Positions 45,907 through 57,025 are shown, numbered from the stretch's first letter. The stretch is DNA of 64,000 nucleotides from Betaproteobacteria bacterium HGW-Betaproteobacteria-9 (GCA_002842215.1 PHCC01000002.1:62001-126000); one strand, 5' to 3'. Translations and numbers: made by a program. Notes: generated by a model not told the origin, from the letters alone.

Positions 45907-47049
45907 TCATACCGGAATCCTCGGTGTGATGGAGATCAGGCCGTTGCGGCTGAGGTCGAAGCTCTGCTTGAACTCGCCGCGCTTGAGCGTGCTCTTGACG
46001 CTGGAAACGTAGTACAGACCATCGTAGGCCAGGCCCACGCCGCGCACCCCGACCAGGGCGCGCGACTTGAGCGGGCGGCCATAGCGCAACACGTCGAGCT
46101 CGCCGCTGGCGGTCACCGAGTCCTGCGACTTCTTGGCCTCGGCCAGGCCGCGCGAGATCGCCTGCATCGGGTTCATGCGGGCCGTGTCCTTGAGCAGGGT
46201 CAGGTTCGACAGCGGCGTGGACAACACCCCCAGTGGCGGCTGCAGCGGGTTCAGGTTGGGGATCGGAATCGGGATTGGCGCGCGCGTGAGCTGGTTCTGG
46301 ATGAACACGATGGGCAGCACGCCGGCGGTCGGGTCGAAGTTGAAGCTCAGGTTCTCGACGTTGGTCAACGCGTCCATGTCCACGTTGAGCGCGGGCTGGG
46401 GCACGCCGATCTTGATCTCGGGGCCGAAGTAGGCGACGTTGGTGCCCGGCGCCGGCCCGGGCTCGATGTAGAACACGTAGCCCACCTGTTCGGCGAGCTG
46501 GCGGATGTAGGCCAGATCGGTGCCCTGCTGGGCGGGGATCTTGTCCACCGGGATCGGCACGTCGGGGAACAGCGCCGGGATCACCAGCGGGATCAGGCCA
46601 AACGGCGCGTACTTGGCGCACAACAGGGCCACGCGCGCCTCGATCGGCATGGCCGGAAACGGCAGGCCGCTCCAGTCCTGGGTGTCCATCACCTTCGTCA
46701 GGTCTTCGCCGGTGACGGTGACCGTGCCGGGCGAACCCTGGCCGCCGGCCTGCACCTCCACATGGGTCATGACGCCGTCGAACAGCGGCTGCGGCGTGCC
46801 GTTGAGCGTGACGACCAGCATCACCCGCAGCGGCGGCGTGCCCAGCCCGGTGTTCTGCGCGCCGGCGATCAGGAAGATGGTGTTGAGCTCGGAGCGCGAG
46901 CTGAACTGGAAGGTCAGCGTGAAGCCGCTGGCGCTGCCGGCGGAGCTGCGCACCTCCACGCTCTCCAGCGCGTCCATCACCACCCGCGGCGCCGGCACCG
47001 CGATCACCGGGCCGATCAGCAGGGTGAGCTGGATGCCCTTAGCCAGCAT
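45907..47049 (-). CDS. Baseplate hub protein (gp27 / late control D-like, Afp8 N-terminal part)
   Basis: 380 residues. Two beta-barrel-type halves with VTVTGEDLTKVMDTQD, IRQLAEQVGYVFYIEPGPAP and TNVAYFGPEIKIG, the pattern of the gp27/late-control hub. In Afp/PVC this part is fused to the OB-fold spike; here the two are separate genes spaced by two junction repeats. Overlaps the LysM gene by 11 nt. Confidence 0.82.
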   Translation of the reverse strand: MLAKGIQLTLLIGPVIAVPAPRVVMDALESVEVRSSAGSASGFTLTFQFSSRSELNTIFLIAGAQNTGLGTPPLRVMLVVTLNGTPQPLFDGVMTHVEVQAGGQGSPGTVTVTGEDLTKVMDTQDWSGLPFPAMPIEARVALLCAKYAPFGLIPLVIPALFPDVPIPVDKIPAQQGTDLAYIRQLAEQVGYVFYIEPGPAPGTNVAYFGPEIKIGVPQPALNVDMDALTNVENLSFNFDPTAGVLPIVFIQNQLTRAPIPIPIPNLNPLQPPLGVLSTPLSNLTLLKDTARMNPMQAISRGLAEAKKSQDSVTASGELDVLRYGRPLKSRALVGVRGVGLAYDGLYYVSSVKSTLKRGEFKQSFDLSRNGLISITPRIPV

Positions 47050-47401
47050 CGCTGTCTCCCGGAATACCTTCGGGCAGGGTGATGCGCAGCAGGCGGCCCA
47101 CGGTGGCGGTCAGCTCGCTCGGGTTCATCGCGCCATTGGCGTCGCACAGGCGCCAGTACTGCAGCGGGTCGCCGAGATAGTGCGCGGCCAGGTTGTCGAG
47201 CCGGTCGCCACTGGCCACGGTGTGCTCGGAGAGGGTCGAGAAACGCTCGGGCGGCGGCACGAAGCGCCGCTTGACGAAGGTGATCACGGTTCCCTCGGGC
47301 GTGGTCGTCTGCGCCGAGCCGATGCCGTGATAGCGGCTGGTCGGCGCGAACAGCGGGGTGGCCAGCGCGTGGGCCTGCATGAATGCTTGAACGGGGTCCA
47401 T
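47039..47401 (-). CDS. LysM-domain baseplate protein (Afp7 C-terminal part / gp53-like)
   Basis: 120 residues. The LysM module is clear: HTVASGDRLDNLAAHYLGDP, QYWRLCDANGAMNP, LLRITLPEG. Overlaps the preceding gene by one base (TGATG). In Afp this module is fused to the CIS_tube-type domain that here forms the separate upstream protein. Confidence 0.85.
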   Translation of the reverse strand: MDPVQAFMQAHALATPLFAPTSRYHGIGSAQTTTPEGTVITFVKRRFVPPPERFSTLSEHTVASGDRLDNLAAHYLGDPLQYWRLCDANGAMNPSELTATVGRLLRITLPEGIPGDSDAG

Positions 47402-48060
47402 CAGCCGATGCCTCCTATGCCCAGGGCGCCGAAGCCGCCCGCCTGCGCCTGGCCGGCGAGCCGCTCCTTGCCTTGCAGATACGCCATGAACAGGCTGCCG
47501 CCCTTGTGGGAGAAGCCCAGGTCGTCCACCGACAGCACGCGCAGGCCGATGCTGACCTTGGCGACGATGGGGTTGAGCGCCGGGTCGAAAGCCTCTTCGG
47601 TGATCGAGAACTCGGTCAGCCGCACCGGCACGATGCGGTTCTTGCCCCAGACGAAGAGCATCAGCGGGGCCTCCATGGGCGCGATCTCCAGCGTACCGGA
47701 ATCGGCCTGCCGGTGCACCTCCAGCAATTGCGCGCTGCCCGGGTTTGCCAACGCTTCGAGCACGGCCAGCTGGGGCGCCACGCCGTGGTCCACGGTGCCG
47801 CGGTTCTGGTCGGGAAACTCCAGCTGGTCGGCCGCGTCGATGTCGGCTTCGAGCCGGAAGGTCTCGATGGCCGGCCCCTTGAAGCGCATCGCCTCGCTGC
47901 GGTTGGCCGCTTCGCCGCCCGCGGCCTGCACCTGCAGGCTGCGGGTGAGTTTTTCCGGGTTGTACTGCAGCGAGATGACGCGCAACACCCGCGACGACTC
48001 GGGGTCGATCAGCACCAGGCCGCCTTTGAGGACCTTGGGGGAGTTGGGGAAGCTGGTCAT
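47401..48060 (-). CDS. CIS tube-type / inner-tube initiator protein (Afp7 N-terminal part)
   Basis: 219 residues. LQYNPEKLTRSLQVQA, ETFRLEADIDAADQLE, LMLFVWGKNRIVPVRLTEFS and FDPALNPIVAKVSIGLRVL match the CIS_tube-type domain that links hub and tube. Coupled to the LysM gene by a one-base overlap. Confidence 0.82.
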   Translation of the reverse strand: MTSFPNSPKVLKGGLVLIDPESSRVLRVISLQYNPEKLTRSLQVQAAGGEAANRSEAMRFKGPAIETFRLEADIDAADQLEFPDQNRGTVDHGVAPQLAVLEALANPGSAQLLEVHRQADSGTLEIAPMEAPLMLFVWGKNRIVPVRLTEFSITEEAFDPALNPIVAKVSIGLRVLSVDDLGFSHKGGSLFMAYLQGKERLAGQAQAGGFGALGIGGIG

Positions 48061-48131
48061 GAGGGGCTCGTGGTTAGTCGTGTGTTTGGTGCATGTTGGT
48101 CATTGACGTCAATTCGCTTCGCGTCGTGAAG

Positions 48132-49793
48132 CTATTGCTTGGCCCGAGGAGGAATCTGATCCCAGAGGTTCGAGGACCAGCTCTTGCAGGAGCCGACAGG
48201 ATCGAGATAGGGACACCAGCGGGCGCGGAAGGCCTCGTTGTCTGCGCCACCTTCGATGAAGAATGGCAGTGAGCAGTTCGAGGAACAATCACTTGAACAG
48301 TCGCCGGACGGAGCCGACGCGCCGGAGGGCCAGCCCCCGTAACCGGCCGAGGCCCACTGCTGAGAGTTCTTGAAGTTCCACGCGTCGGACTTGTAGAGTT
48401 CGATCAGCGACAGCATGCTCTTGGACCGGAAGGCATATACGCCATCCAGGTCAACGCTCGGCCTGTTCAGGTAAAAGTCGAAACACTCTCGGCAGATGGC
48501 TCCGAACAGCGCGTAGTTGGCGGAACCGGCGTAGTAGCAGTCCTTGCCGACCTGGACCGAATTGGCGCAGCAGGCCTCGTTCTTGTTGCTGACTACCGTG
48601 GCGCATGTATCCCGAATACCGCTCATCCAGTTCCTGACGTGCAGACGTGGAAAGTCCCAGGTCACGGGACCGTGCACCAGGCTGCGGAGCTGATCGCACA
48701 TCTCCTCGCGCTGGTCTGCGCTCTTCGCGCGAAAGTCCTTGCGCGCGTTGGTGACGCCGTTAGAGAGCTGTTTGGTCACGTCCGGGCCGCAAACGCCTTT
48801 TTTCTTGGGCTCATCCTCGTTTTTTTTTCGCTCTTTTGGTGGAGGCTTGGCGGTGATCTTGTCGATGTATTTGTCATCCTTGATGAAGCCCCAGAAATAG
48901 CCGTCATTGCCGTCGACCCTGGTCCAGACCTCGTCCTTGCCCTTTACCTTGCCACTGCCGATGAAATAGACGGTGGACGCCGCCACCAGGTCGCCGATAG
49001 CTATCGACGCTCGGTGCGGGCAGTAGAGGCTGAAATCGGTCTCCCCAGGTAAGGCTGAGCGCAGCGTTCTGGTGGGTAGTTTCAGTTTCTCGACTTCCGT
49101 CTGGGGTAAGGCAAACTTTGGACCCAGCGTGCCGAGGTTGGCCGGGTCGCAGACGCCGGGTCCTGCGGGCTGGCGCATCAGGCGATTCGCGATGCCGCCG
49201 TCCGTACCTGATTGCTGGACCACATGTGTCAACTCATGGGCAAGCAAGTGCCGGCCGGATTCGTTGCCGGGCAAGTACTGCCCGGAGCCGAACACCACGT
49301 GGTGTCCGACCGTATAAGCCAGTGCACCCACTTCTTGCGCAGACGTATCGGCGGCAGCACCGGTATGCACCCGTACGCGAGAAAAGTCGTGGCCGAAACG
49401 CAGCTCCATGTCTTGCTGAACCCCTGTTTCCATCGGGCGGCCAGGGGTCGCGAGTGCCTGGCCTACGCTGACTGGGGTGCCGGCGGCTTCGCTGCCTGAC
49501 TGCCGGGGGAGGCGCTGTATGTGTGGCGGGGTTGTACCAACTGCAACATGCGTCGGCGTTGCCAGTACCTGGTCAGCAACTCGGTTGGCTTCATGTTCCA
49601 AGGGGTCGTTGGCTGCGCCGATAACGAGTTTGGTTTGCAGACCAAGCCGCTTCCTCTTGCTGCATGCCTCGCATTCGCCAGTCAAGCTGGAGGTACTCGA
49701 TCCGCAGGCACATTTGCGCTGCAAGACTTGGTATGCACCGGCCGACACCTGTGATTTAGGAGCGGTCTGTTGCAGAGTGGCGGTAGTGCTCAT
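48132..49793 (-). CDS. eCIS-core (DUF4157) protein with Cys-rich C-terminal domain, probable cargo
   Basis: 553 residues. An N-terminal Cys-rich patch (CACG, CEAC, residues 28-44) is followed by the eCIS core with VRVHTGAAADTSAQEVGALA, VVFGSGQYLPG and HLLAHELTHVVQQ (about 182-194). After a charged linker (about 310-325), residues 323-553 form a Cys-rich region with VCGPDVTKQLSNGVTNARKD, CANSVQVGKDCYYAGSANYA and CRECFDFYLNRP. The core domain marks eCIS-linked proteins, often cargo. Visibly lower G+C than its neighbours, with A/T runs around 48800-48840, suggests a swapped-in module. Confidence 0.82.
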   Translation of the reverse strand: MSTTATLQQTAPKSQVSAGAYQVLQRKCACGSSTSSLTGECEACSKRKRLGLQTKLVIGAANDPLEHEANRVADQVLATPTHVAVGTTPPHIQRLPRQSGSEAAGTPVSVGQALATPGRPMETGVQQDMELRFGHDFSRVRVHTGAAADTSAQEVGALAYTVGHHVVFGSGQYLPGNESGRHLLAHELTHVVQQSGTDGGIANRLMRQPAGPGVCDPANLGTLGPKFALPQTEVEKLKLPTRTLRSALPGETDFSLYCPHRASIAIGDLVAASTVYFIGSGKVKGKDEVWTRVDGNDGYFWGFIKDDKYIDKITAKPPPKERKKNEDEPKKKGVCGPDVTKQLSNGVTNARKDFRAKSADQREEMCDQLRSLVHGPVTWDFPRLHVRNWMSGIRDTCATVVSNKNEACCANSVQVGKDCYYAGSANYALFGAICRECFDFYLNRPSVDLDGVYAFRSKSMLSLIELYKSDAWNFKNSQQWASAGYGGWPSGASAPSGDCSSDCSSNCSLPFFIEGGADNEAFRARWCPYLDPVGSCKSWSSNLWDQIPPRAKQ

Positions 49794-49886
49794 CGTGAGA
49801 GGTCCTTCACAATTCCTGATGCCTCGGAAGTCCCGAATGGCGCCGGCTGTTCCATGACCGCTGGCGTCCCAAGGCGGCGGCCGTGC

Positions 49887-51197
49887 TCATGGGCATTTGG
49901 TGCTCCCGCAGGGATTGGTGTTCCAGCGGGTGTTGCCGGTCTTTTTCCGGTGGCAACAGAGGTCACTCAACACCGCGCCGCTGTAGCTGACCGACACCGT
50001 GGTCACGCCGATGCGGGTGTGGTGGTTCAGGGTGCGGATCAGGGACTGGGTGCCGACGTGCACGCAGGCGTGCGAGCCGGTGTTGAGCAAGCCTTCGTGA
50101 ATCGCCTGGATGCCCTTGAAAAAGATGGCGTAGTTCATGGTCCCGGCGCCGCTGGCCGAGTAGCGCGCGCCTTTGCCCGTCTTGGCCACGGGATCGGTCA
50201 GGTTGCCGAGTCGGACGTTTTCGGAGTCGGTGTAGCCCAGGCCTTCCAGCCGCGAGACCTTGGAGTTCTTGACGCGGTCGGTCAGCCCGACGCCCAGCAT
50301 GGTGGAGCCGCCCGCGATGGGCATCACGATGTCGGCCGGCACGCTGGACGATGCCGTGCTGTATTTGGCCTTCAAGGTGCCGGTGGGCATGCGCGGCTCC
50401 AACTGGCCGGCCGCAAGGGCCGCGGCCTTGTGGCCGTCGTCCATCACGGCTTTGTCGAACTGGATGTCGATGTGTTCCACCCAGGGCTGGGTCTTGACAT
50501 CCTTCAGGGTTTCGTCGGCGCCCTCGAAGGCAATCGTGTCCTTGCCCTTGCTGCGGTAGCGGTGCAGCGTCTGCGTGGTACCGGCGCTCGGTTCGCCTGA
50601 CGGGCCGGTCTGCTGGACCACGTGGGTGAGCTCGTGGGCGATCAGGTGCCGGCCCGCCGCCGTGCCGGGTGCGTACTGGCCGCTGCCGAACACCAGGTCC
50701 CGGCCCACGGTGTAGGCGTGGGCGTTGACGTCCCGGGCCGAGGTCTGTGCCGCCGCGTCCGCGTGCACGCGCACGCTGGAGAAGTCGTGGCCGAAGCGTT
50801 GTTCCATGTCCTGGCGCAGCGCCGGCTCCAGCGCGCGGCCCGGGTTTGCCAGCGCCGTGTCCACGCTGGCGGGCGCCGCGGCGGCACCCTGCGACGGACT
50901 GCCGCTGGAGCGCTGGATGCGCGGTGGCACCGCACCCGCGTGGGGTCGGCCCGGTGCCGCGAGCACCTGGTGGGCGACCTGTTCGGCTTCCTGCTCCAGC
51001 GCGTCGTTGCTGGCGCCGATGGCGAGCTTGCGTTGCAGGGCGCCGGTCGAGGCATCGTCATCGCGGCGATCCGATGCGGTGGCGGACGAACCGCAGCCGC
51101 AAGCGCACTGGCGCTGCAGCCACGGGCTCGCCACCGGCGTGTGTGTGGACGCCCTGAGTTTGCCGGCCCTGGTCATCAGGGGCGCCACCGTGTTCAT
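49887..51197 (-). CDS. eCIS-core (DUF4157) protein with YkuD-like C-terminal motif, probable cargo
   Basis: 436 residues. CACGC near residue 31; core domain with FGHDFSSVRVHADAAAQTSA, LVFGSGQYAPGTAAG and HLIAHELTHVVQQ (about 184-196). The C-terminal half ends in a segment with IHEGLLNTGSHACVHVG (H367, S375, H376, C378), close to the L,D-transpeptidase/YkuD active-site pattern His...Ser-His-Gly-Cys, but with Ala for Gly and His for Arg. A peptidoglycan-directed activity is inferred. Overlaps the 84-aa gene (ATGA). Confidence 0.8.
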   Translation of the reverse strand: MNTVAPLMTRAGKLRASTHTPVASPWLQRQCACGCGSSATASDRRDDDASTGALQRKLAIGASNDALEQEAEQVAHQVLAAPGRPHAGAVPPRIQRSSGSPSQGAAAAPASVDTALANPGRALEPALRQDMEQRFGHDFSSVRVHADAAAQTSARDVNAHAYTVGRDLVFGSGQYAPGTAAGRHLIAHELTHVVQQTGPSGEPSAGTTQTLHRYRSKGKDTIAFEGADETLKDVKTQPWVEHIDIQFDKAVMDDGHKAAALAAGQLEPRMPTGTLKAKYSTASSSVPADIVMPIAGGSTMLGVGLTDRVKNSKVSRLEGLGYTDSENVRLGNLTDPVAKTGKGARYSASGAGTMNYAIFFKGIQAIHEGLLNTGSHACVHVGTQSLIRTLNHHTRIGVTTVSVSYSGAVLSDLCCHRKKTGNTRWNTNPCGSTKCP

Positions 51198-51444
51198 GAA
51201 CTTATCCCCCGCACGATGCTTTGCGCGGTCTGTTCGCCCACCGCCGTGGCCTGCGCACCCGGCGCGATGGGCAGGGGCGCGACCTTCAGCCGCGCCACGC
51301 TGCGTTGCGCCACCAGCGCCTGCGCGGCCTGCGGCGTGGCCAGCAGCCGGCCGAGTTCTGCGCGCAGCCCTTCGGCGATGCCAGCCTGGTCTGCGCGGTC
51401 GAAGCCACGCAGCACCAGCCGGTCGATGTGCAGCACGACGCGCT

Positions 51445-51448
<4 letters not shown>
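51194..51448 (-). CDS. Small conserved eCIS-operon protein, function unknown
   Basis: 84 residues from ATG 51448, which overlaps the ATPase stop (ATGA); GTG 51454 is possible. MKRVVLHIDRLVLRGFDRAD, then a short helical middle and an Ala/Pro-rich tail. No known domain recognised. Its tight coupling between the AAA+ ATPase and the cargo gene suggests a role in loading or assembly (inference). Confidence 0.7.
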
Positions 51449-53378
<1,930 letters not shown>

Positions 53379-53382
<4 letters not shown>

Positions 53383-54707
53383 GTGATCACCACACGCTGG
53401 TTCAGGAAGGCCGGCGGCACGGCCGAGCGGTCGATGAGGGGGCTGTCGATGCCGTCGATGCGCAGGCGCGCCAGGTGGCCCGGGGGCTGGCCGGGTGGGG
53501 GCGGGGGCGACACGGGCGCGTCTTCGATCACGAAGTCGAGCGAGGTGGTGGGCGCGGTGAAGGCCTGCGGCGTGTATTCCTGCTGGCCCAGCACCAGCAC
53601 CACGCTTTGCCCGGCGCGCAGGGCGGGGTGAAAGTTGATCGTGAAGCTGGCACTGCCGTCGCCCGCGCGCACCACGTTCAGCGGCAGCCCGGTGATGTGC
53701 GGCGCCAGTGTCATGGCCAGGCGGTTGCTGCTGCGTGCAGCGCTCTCGCCCGGGCGCAGCACGCTCACGCCCACGCGGTAGACGCCCACCGGAAAGGTCG
53801 CGGCGTCGGCCAGCGGGATGCTGAACTGCACCAGATCCGCGCCCCCGGTCGCCAGCGCGGGCAGGCTGAGTTCGCTCTCGAAGCGGTCGTTGCCCAGCAG
53901 CACGGTGCGCCCGGTGCCGTCTAGGTGGTGGCCCGTGAGGTCGATGGTTTCGCCCAGCCGCGCGACGATCTGACCACCGGGTGGTGACACCGCCTCAAGC
54001 GTCGGGATGGCGGGTTCCAGGCCGGGCTCCACGGACACGCCGCGCTCGCGCCCGCTCTGCGGGTCCACCCCGCCGCGGGTGAGCACCGGCAGCGCCGAGC
54101 GCACGGGCTCCGAGGCTTCGATCAGCACCACCGTGGCGCGGTAGGCGGCGGTCGGGCGCAGATGGCTTTGGGTGGCGGTCCAGAGCTTGGACATTTCCTC
54201 GGTGTCGAGGTGCTCGGGTGTGATCTTGATCAGCTCGACCTGATCGGCCAGGCCCGAGTCGAACAGCGCGCGTTCGAGCGGTGTGCCGGGCAGGGGCACG
54301 GGCGTGAGGGCCTGGCGGATCATGCCGCGGGTCAGTAACGGGGATTCGTGCAGCCACTGCATGGCGTAGCCCAGCAGGATCTCGGCGTGCAGGTCGCCGC
54401 CGCTGTAGGCCGATAGCAGGTAGTGCAGGTCCAGCGCCAGCGGCGCGTTGCTCAGCCGGTTGCGCCCGGACGCATCGCGGCTGGGCAGGCCTTCGTTGCG
54501 CCAGCCCGTGTTGGCGCTGACGCGGTGCAGGAACAGGTTGAGCTGCGAGGCCTCGGTGCCGTTTTGTGGCACCACGCGGTCGGGCGGCAGCACGCTGACG
54601 CTGGCGGTGCTGCCCAGCACGCCGCTGAGGTTGTGCTCCACCAGCCCTTCGCTCAGCAGGCTGCGCAGCGTGGCGGTGACCGCGGCGATGCCCAGGGCGG
54701 TGGTCAT
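53379..54707 (-). CDS. Tail terminator/cap protein, Pvc16/DUF4255 family
   Basis: 442 residues. The N-terminal 190 residues (ATLRSLLSEGLVEHNLSG, LNLFLHRVSANTGWRNEGLP, LHYLLSAYSGGDLHAEILLG) are the DUF4255/Pvc16 domain. A C-terminal beta-rich part follows with IPT-like strands (GQIVARLGETIDLTGHHLDG). It would cap the tube end distal to the baseplate. Confidence 0.88.
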
Positions 54708-55474
54708 GAGCGGCCTCCCTGGCGCCGGGACAGGTATTCGTCCAGCGACACCGGCGCTTTGCGGCGCGCGGCGGGGCGCTGCGCTGGCGCCGCCGGTTCG
54801 TGGATGGCCGTGACCTCGATGCGGCCAATGCTCACGTGCACTTCGGTGGTGGTGTCGACCGGGCCTTCGCGGCCGGACCGCTGGGCCGGGGGCGGCTGCG
54901 CGGCGCTGGCGGGCCAGCGCACGCGGATCGCGGGCGCCAGCAGCGGCTCGACCTGAGGCCAGGCCGGGGGCTCTGGGGCTGACGGGGTGGTTGATGAGGT
55001 CGCGTCCGGCCTCGGGGTGCCGGGTGTGCGGGTGGCGGGTTTCGCGCTGCGAATCCCCCGGGTTTCGCCTGCCTTGTCAGGTGTGCCTGGGGTGGGCATC
55101 GGTGTATTTGTGTGCATCGTCCAGGCCGGGGAGGGCGCCGCATCGGCTTCGTCGGGGGTTGCCTGCAGCGGGACGGGGGCCGATGCCGTCGCGCCGGTCT
55201 GCCCGCGCAGGGTTGGTTCCGCAGCCCTTTGGCGCCGTGCATCGACCGGTGCGAACACCGGGTCGGGAAAACGGCCTTGGCTCGCGTCCGGGGGCATGTC
55301 GGTGGTCGAGCCGGCTGGCTCGAACGGAGTGCGGGCCTCGGGCGCCGGGGCGTCTTCCAGCATCGACGTGCTGCGCCCGAGCGGCTCGGGCGCGAACCGC
55401 GCGCCCGACGCGGTGCGCACCGTGCGGGCCGAGCCGTTGGCCCGTTGGGCGAGACGTTGCAGGAATCCGGTCAT
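54704..55474 (-). CDS. Pro/Thr-rich, mostly disordered eCIS-operon protein
   Basis: 256 residues. The first 190 are Pro/Ala/Thr-rich and low-complexity. The C-terminal segment alone looks folded: TTEVHVSIGRIEVTAIHEP, then PVSLDEYLSRRQGG. Such short C-terminal motifs on variable linkers occur in phage and eCIS loci; here it is coupled to the terminator gene. Probably an assembly scaffold or connector; function not known. Confidence 0.68.
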   Translation of the reverse strand: MTGFLQRLAQRANGSARTVRTASGARFAPEPLGRSTSMLEDAPAPEARTPFEPAGSTTDMPPDASQGRFPDPVFAPVDARRQRAAEPTLRGQTGATASAPVPLQATPDEADAAPSPAWTMHTNTPMPTPGTPDKAGETRGIRSAKPATRTPGTPRPDATSSTTPSAPEPPAWPQVEPLLAPAIRVRWPASAAQPPPAQRSGREGPVDTTTEVHVSIGRIEVTAIHEPAAPAQRPAARRKAPVSLDEYLSRRQGGRS

Positions 55475-55501
55475 GGTCTGCCTCGTCTTGTGGTGTGGGC
55501 C

Positions 55502-56209
55502 TCAGACCCTGAGCAGGTCCAGGTACGCGGCGCGCCGGGCCGGGCTGAGGGCGAGCACTTCGCCTTCGGTCCAGCCATAGGCCTGTGCCAGGCTGTGCAC
55601 CTGGCCGAGCAGGCCCCTGGCGTGCTTGTGCACGTCGTCCCACACCAGGCTTCCTGCGTCGAGCGAAGCCTGCGTCATCTGGCCGCAGGCCTCGCAGGCC
55701 ACGCTCAGCCGCAGGTCGGCCAGCGGGTCGACGGCTTCGAGCTGTTCTTCTGCCTCGCTCAACACGTCGGCCAACGCCGCTGGGCCATCGGGGCGCGCCA
55801 CGCAGCAGCGCTCCAGCAGGCGCAGCGCGGCGGCCTGCGCATCGGTTTCATGGGCCAGGGCGGCGAGATCGCGGCTGTGGGGCACGCGGAACCGGAACCC
55901 CTGCAGCGCCACGTCCGCACGCGCGTCTTGTGTATCGGCGTCGGCCAGCAGCTCGCCGATGTCCAGCTCGAGTTCCAGGTGTTGGCCGCAGTGTTCGCAG
56001 TCCAGCTGCACTTCGACGCGCGCGCCGAACAGCGCAGCGCGCATGCGCAGCAGCTCGGTGTTGACCACGCCCAGCGGCAACTGCGCGAAGCGCCCGGGCG
56101 CCACGTCGGGCCGGGCCCAGGCGCAGAGCAGCAAGGCCCGGTCAATGGGGTGGCGGTCCTGGCCGCTTTCCCAGAGGTCGAGCAGCCCGGCTTCGTCGAG
56201 CGTGCGCAT
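55502..56209 (-). CDS. Zinc-binding baseplate-assembly protein (T4 gp26/gp28-like)
   Basis: 235 residues. Two Cys pairs, LDCEHCGQHLELELDIGELL and ACEACGQ, about 100 residues apart, predict one four-Cys metal site. The C-terminal VHSLAQAYGWTEGEVLALSP with RRAAYLDLL is typical of the T4 gp26/28-type proteins in phage-like loci. It starts 11 bp after the tube gene. Role in hub or tube assembly inferred. Confidence 0.75.
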   Translation of the reverse strand: MRTLDEAGLLDLWESGQDRHPIDRALLLCAWARPDVAPGRFAQLPLGVVNTELLRMRAALFGARVEVQLDCEHCGQHLELELDIGELLADADTQDARADVALQGFRFRVPHSRDLAALAHETDAQAAALRLLERCCVARPDGPAALADVLSEAEEQLEAVDPLADLRLSVACEACGQMTQASLDAGSLVWDDVHKHARGLLGQVHSLAQAYGWTEGEVLALSPARRAAYLDLLRV

Positions 56210-56220
56210 GGTGGTGGGCC

Positions 56221-56745
56221 TCAGGCCGGTTCGGTGAAGCGCGGTTCGGTCGGCTCGGTGACGTCGTAGTCACGCTCCCAGCCTTCGTTCTCCAGTTTGA
56301 TCGACTGGATGGCCACCGCGTTGGCGTTGGCGTCCAGATCGGGCAGGGCCTGGTATTCCGAGACCCAGCAACGGAACACCTTGTAGGCCAGCACGAGCTG
56401 GCCGGCCTCGTTGTAGACCTCGATGATCAGGTCCTTGCGGAAGTCCTGCAGCGAGACTTCGGCGCCCAGGCCGGAGCCGAAATTCCAGACCTTGTTGGCC
56501 CAGCGCTCGAACTCCAGGTCGTGCGTCACGCCGCGCTCCAGGCTGATCGCCTCGAACTTGGTGCGCCCGGGCGACTTGCGTGTGACCGAAGGGTCGCCGC
56601 CCTCGCGGTGCTCGACCAGCTCGGTGCTGCGCTTGAGCGCGCCGACCTTGCTGATGCCCGCGACGTAGCGGCCGTCCCACTTGACGCGGAATTTGAAGTT
56701 CTTGTAGGGGTCGAAACGCTGTGCATTGACGCTGAACTGAGCCAT
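56221..56745 (-). CDS. Inner tube protein (Afp1/Afp5-like, phage T4 gp19-type)
   Basis: 174 residues from ATG 56745, with AAGGAG eight bases upstream. NFKFRVKWDGRYVAGISKVG, ELVEHREGGDPSVTRKSPGR, FEAISLERGVTHDLEFERWA and VFRCWVSEYQALPDLDANAN are characteristic of the Hcp-like contractile-tail tube. The longer ORF upstream (to 56994) runs through the mobile element and is not coding. Only one tube gene is present. The MITE now separates it from the sheath gene. Confidence 0.92.
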   Translation of the reverse strand: MAQFSVNAQRFDPYKNFKFRVKWDGRYVAGISKVGALKRSTELVEHREGGDPSVTRKSPGRTKFEAISLERGVTHDLEFERWANKVWNFGSGLGAEVSLQDFRKDLIIEVYNEAGQLVLAYKVFRCWVSEYQALPDLDANANAVAIQSIKLENEGWERDYDVTEPTEPRFTEPA

Positions 56746-56759
56746 GACGGTTCTCCTTA

Positions 56760-57025
56760 GGGCCTGTTCACACTGTTTTTCCAAGTGCGAATGGGTTGGA
56801 AACAGCGCCAATCTAGGCGCGGGACGACGGCCAGACTGGGTGTCTGGCCTAGGAGTGCAACGACGAGTGGCGCTGTTTCCAACCCATTCCCTTCGGGTTG
56901 CGGCCAAAAAGGCCATGCGCGGCGTTGCGAAGCCTTGCCGGGGGGCGACCCCGGCTGCGTTTCGCGCCTTGCGCATGGCCTTTTTGATCCGCAACGCATC
57001 TTGGAAAAACAGTGTGAACAGGCCC
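56760..57025 (-). mobile_element. 266-bp MITE-like element, copy 2, between sheath and tube genes
   Basis: Terminal repeats GGGCCTGTTCACACTGTTTT / AAAACAGTGTGAACAGGCCC, flanked by TA at 56758-56759 and 57026-57027. Same length as copy 1 and opposite orientation. Insertion changed the sheath stop from TAA to TAG and pushed the tube start from 11 to about 279 bases downstream. The tube ribosome site is retained outside the element. Confidence 0.9.

Noticed and set aside
56221..56994. Long start for the tube protein (257 aa)
   Set aside because: The extra N-terminus is read from the mobile element; ATG 56745 has a ribosome site and matches the family start.
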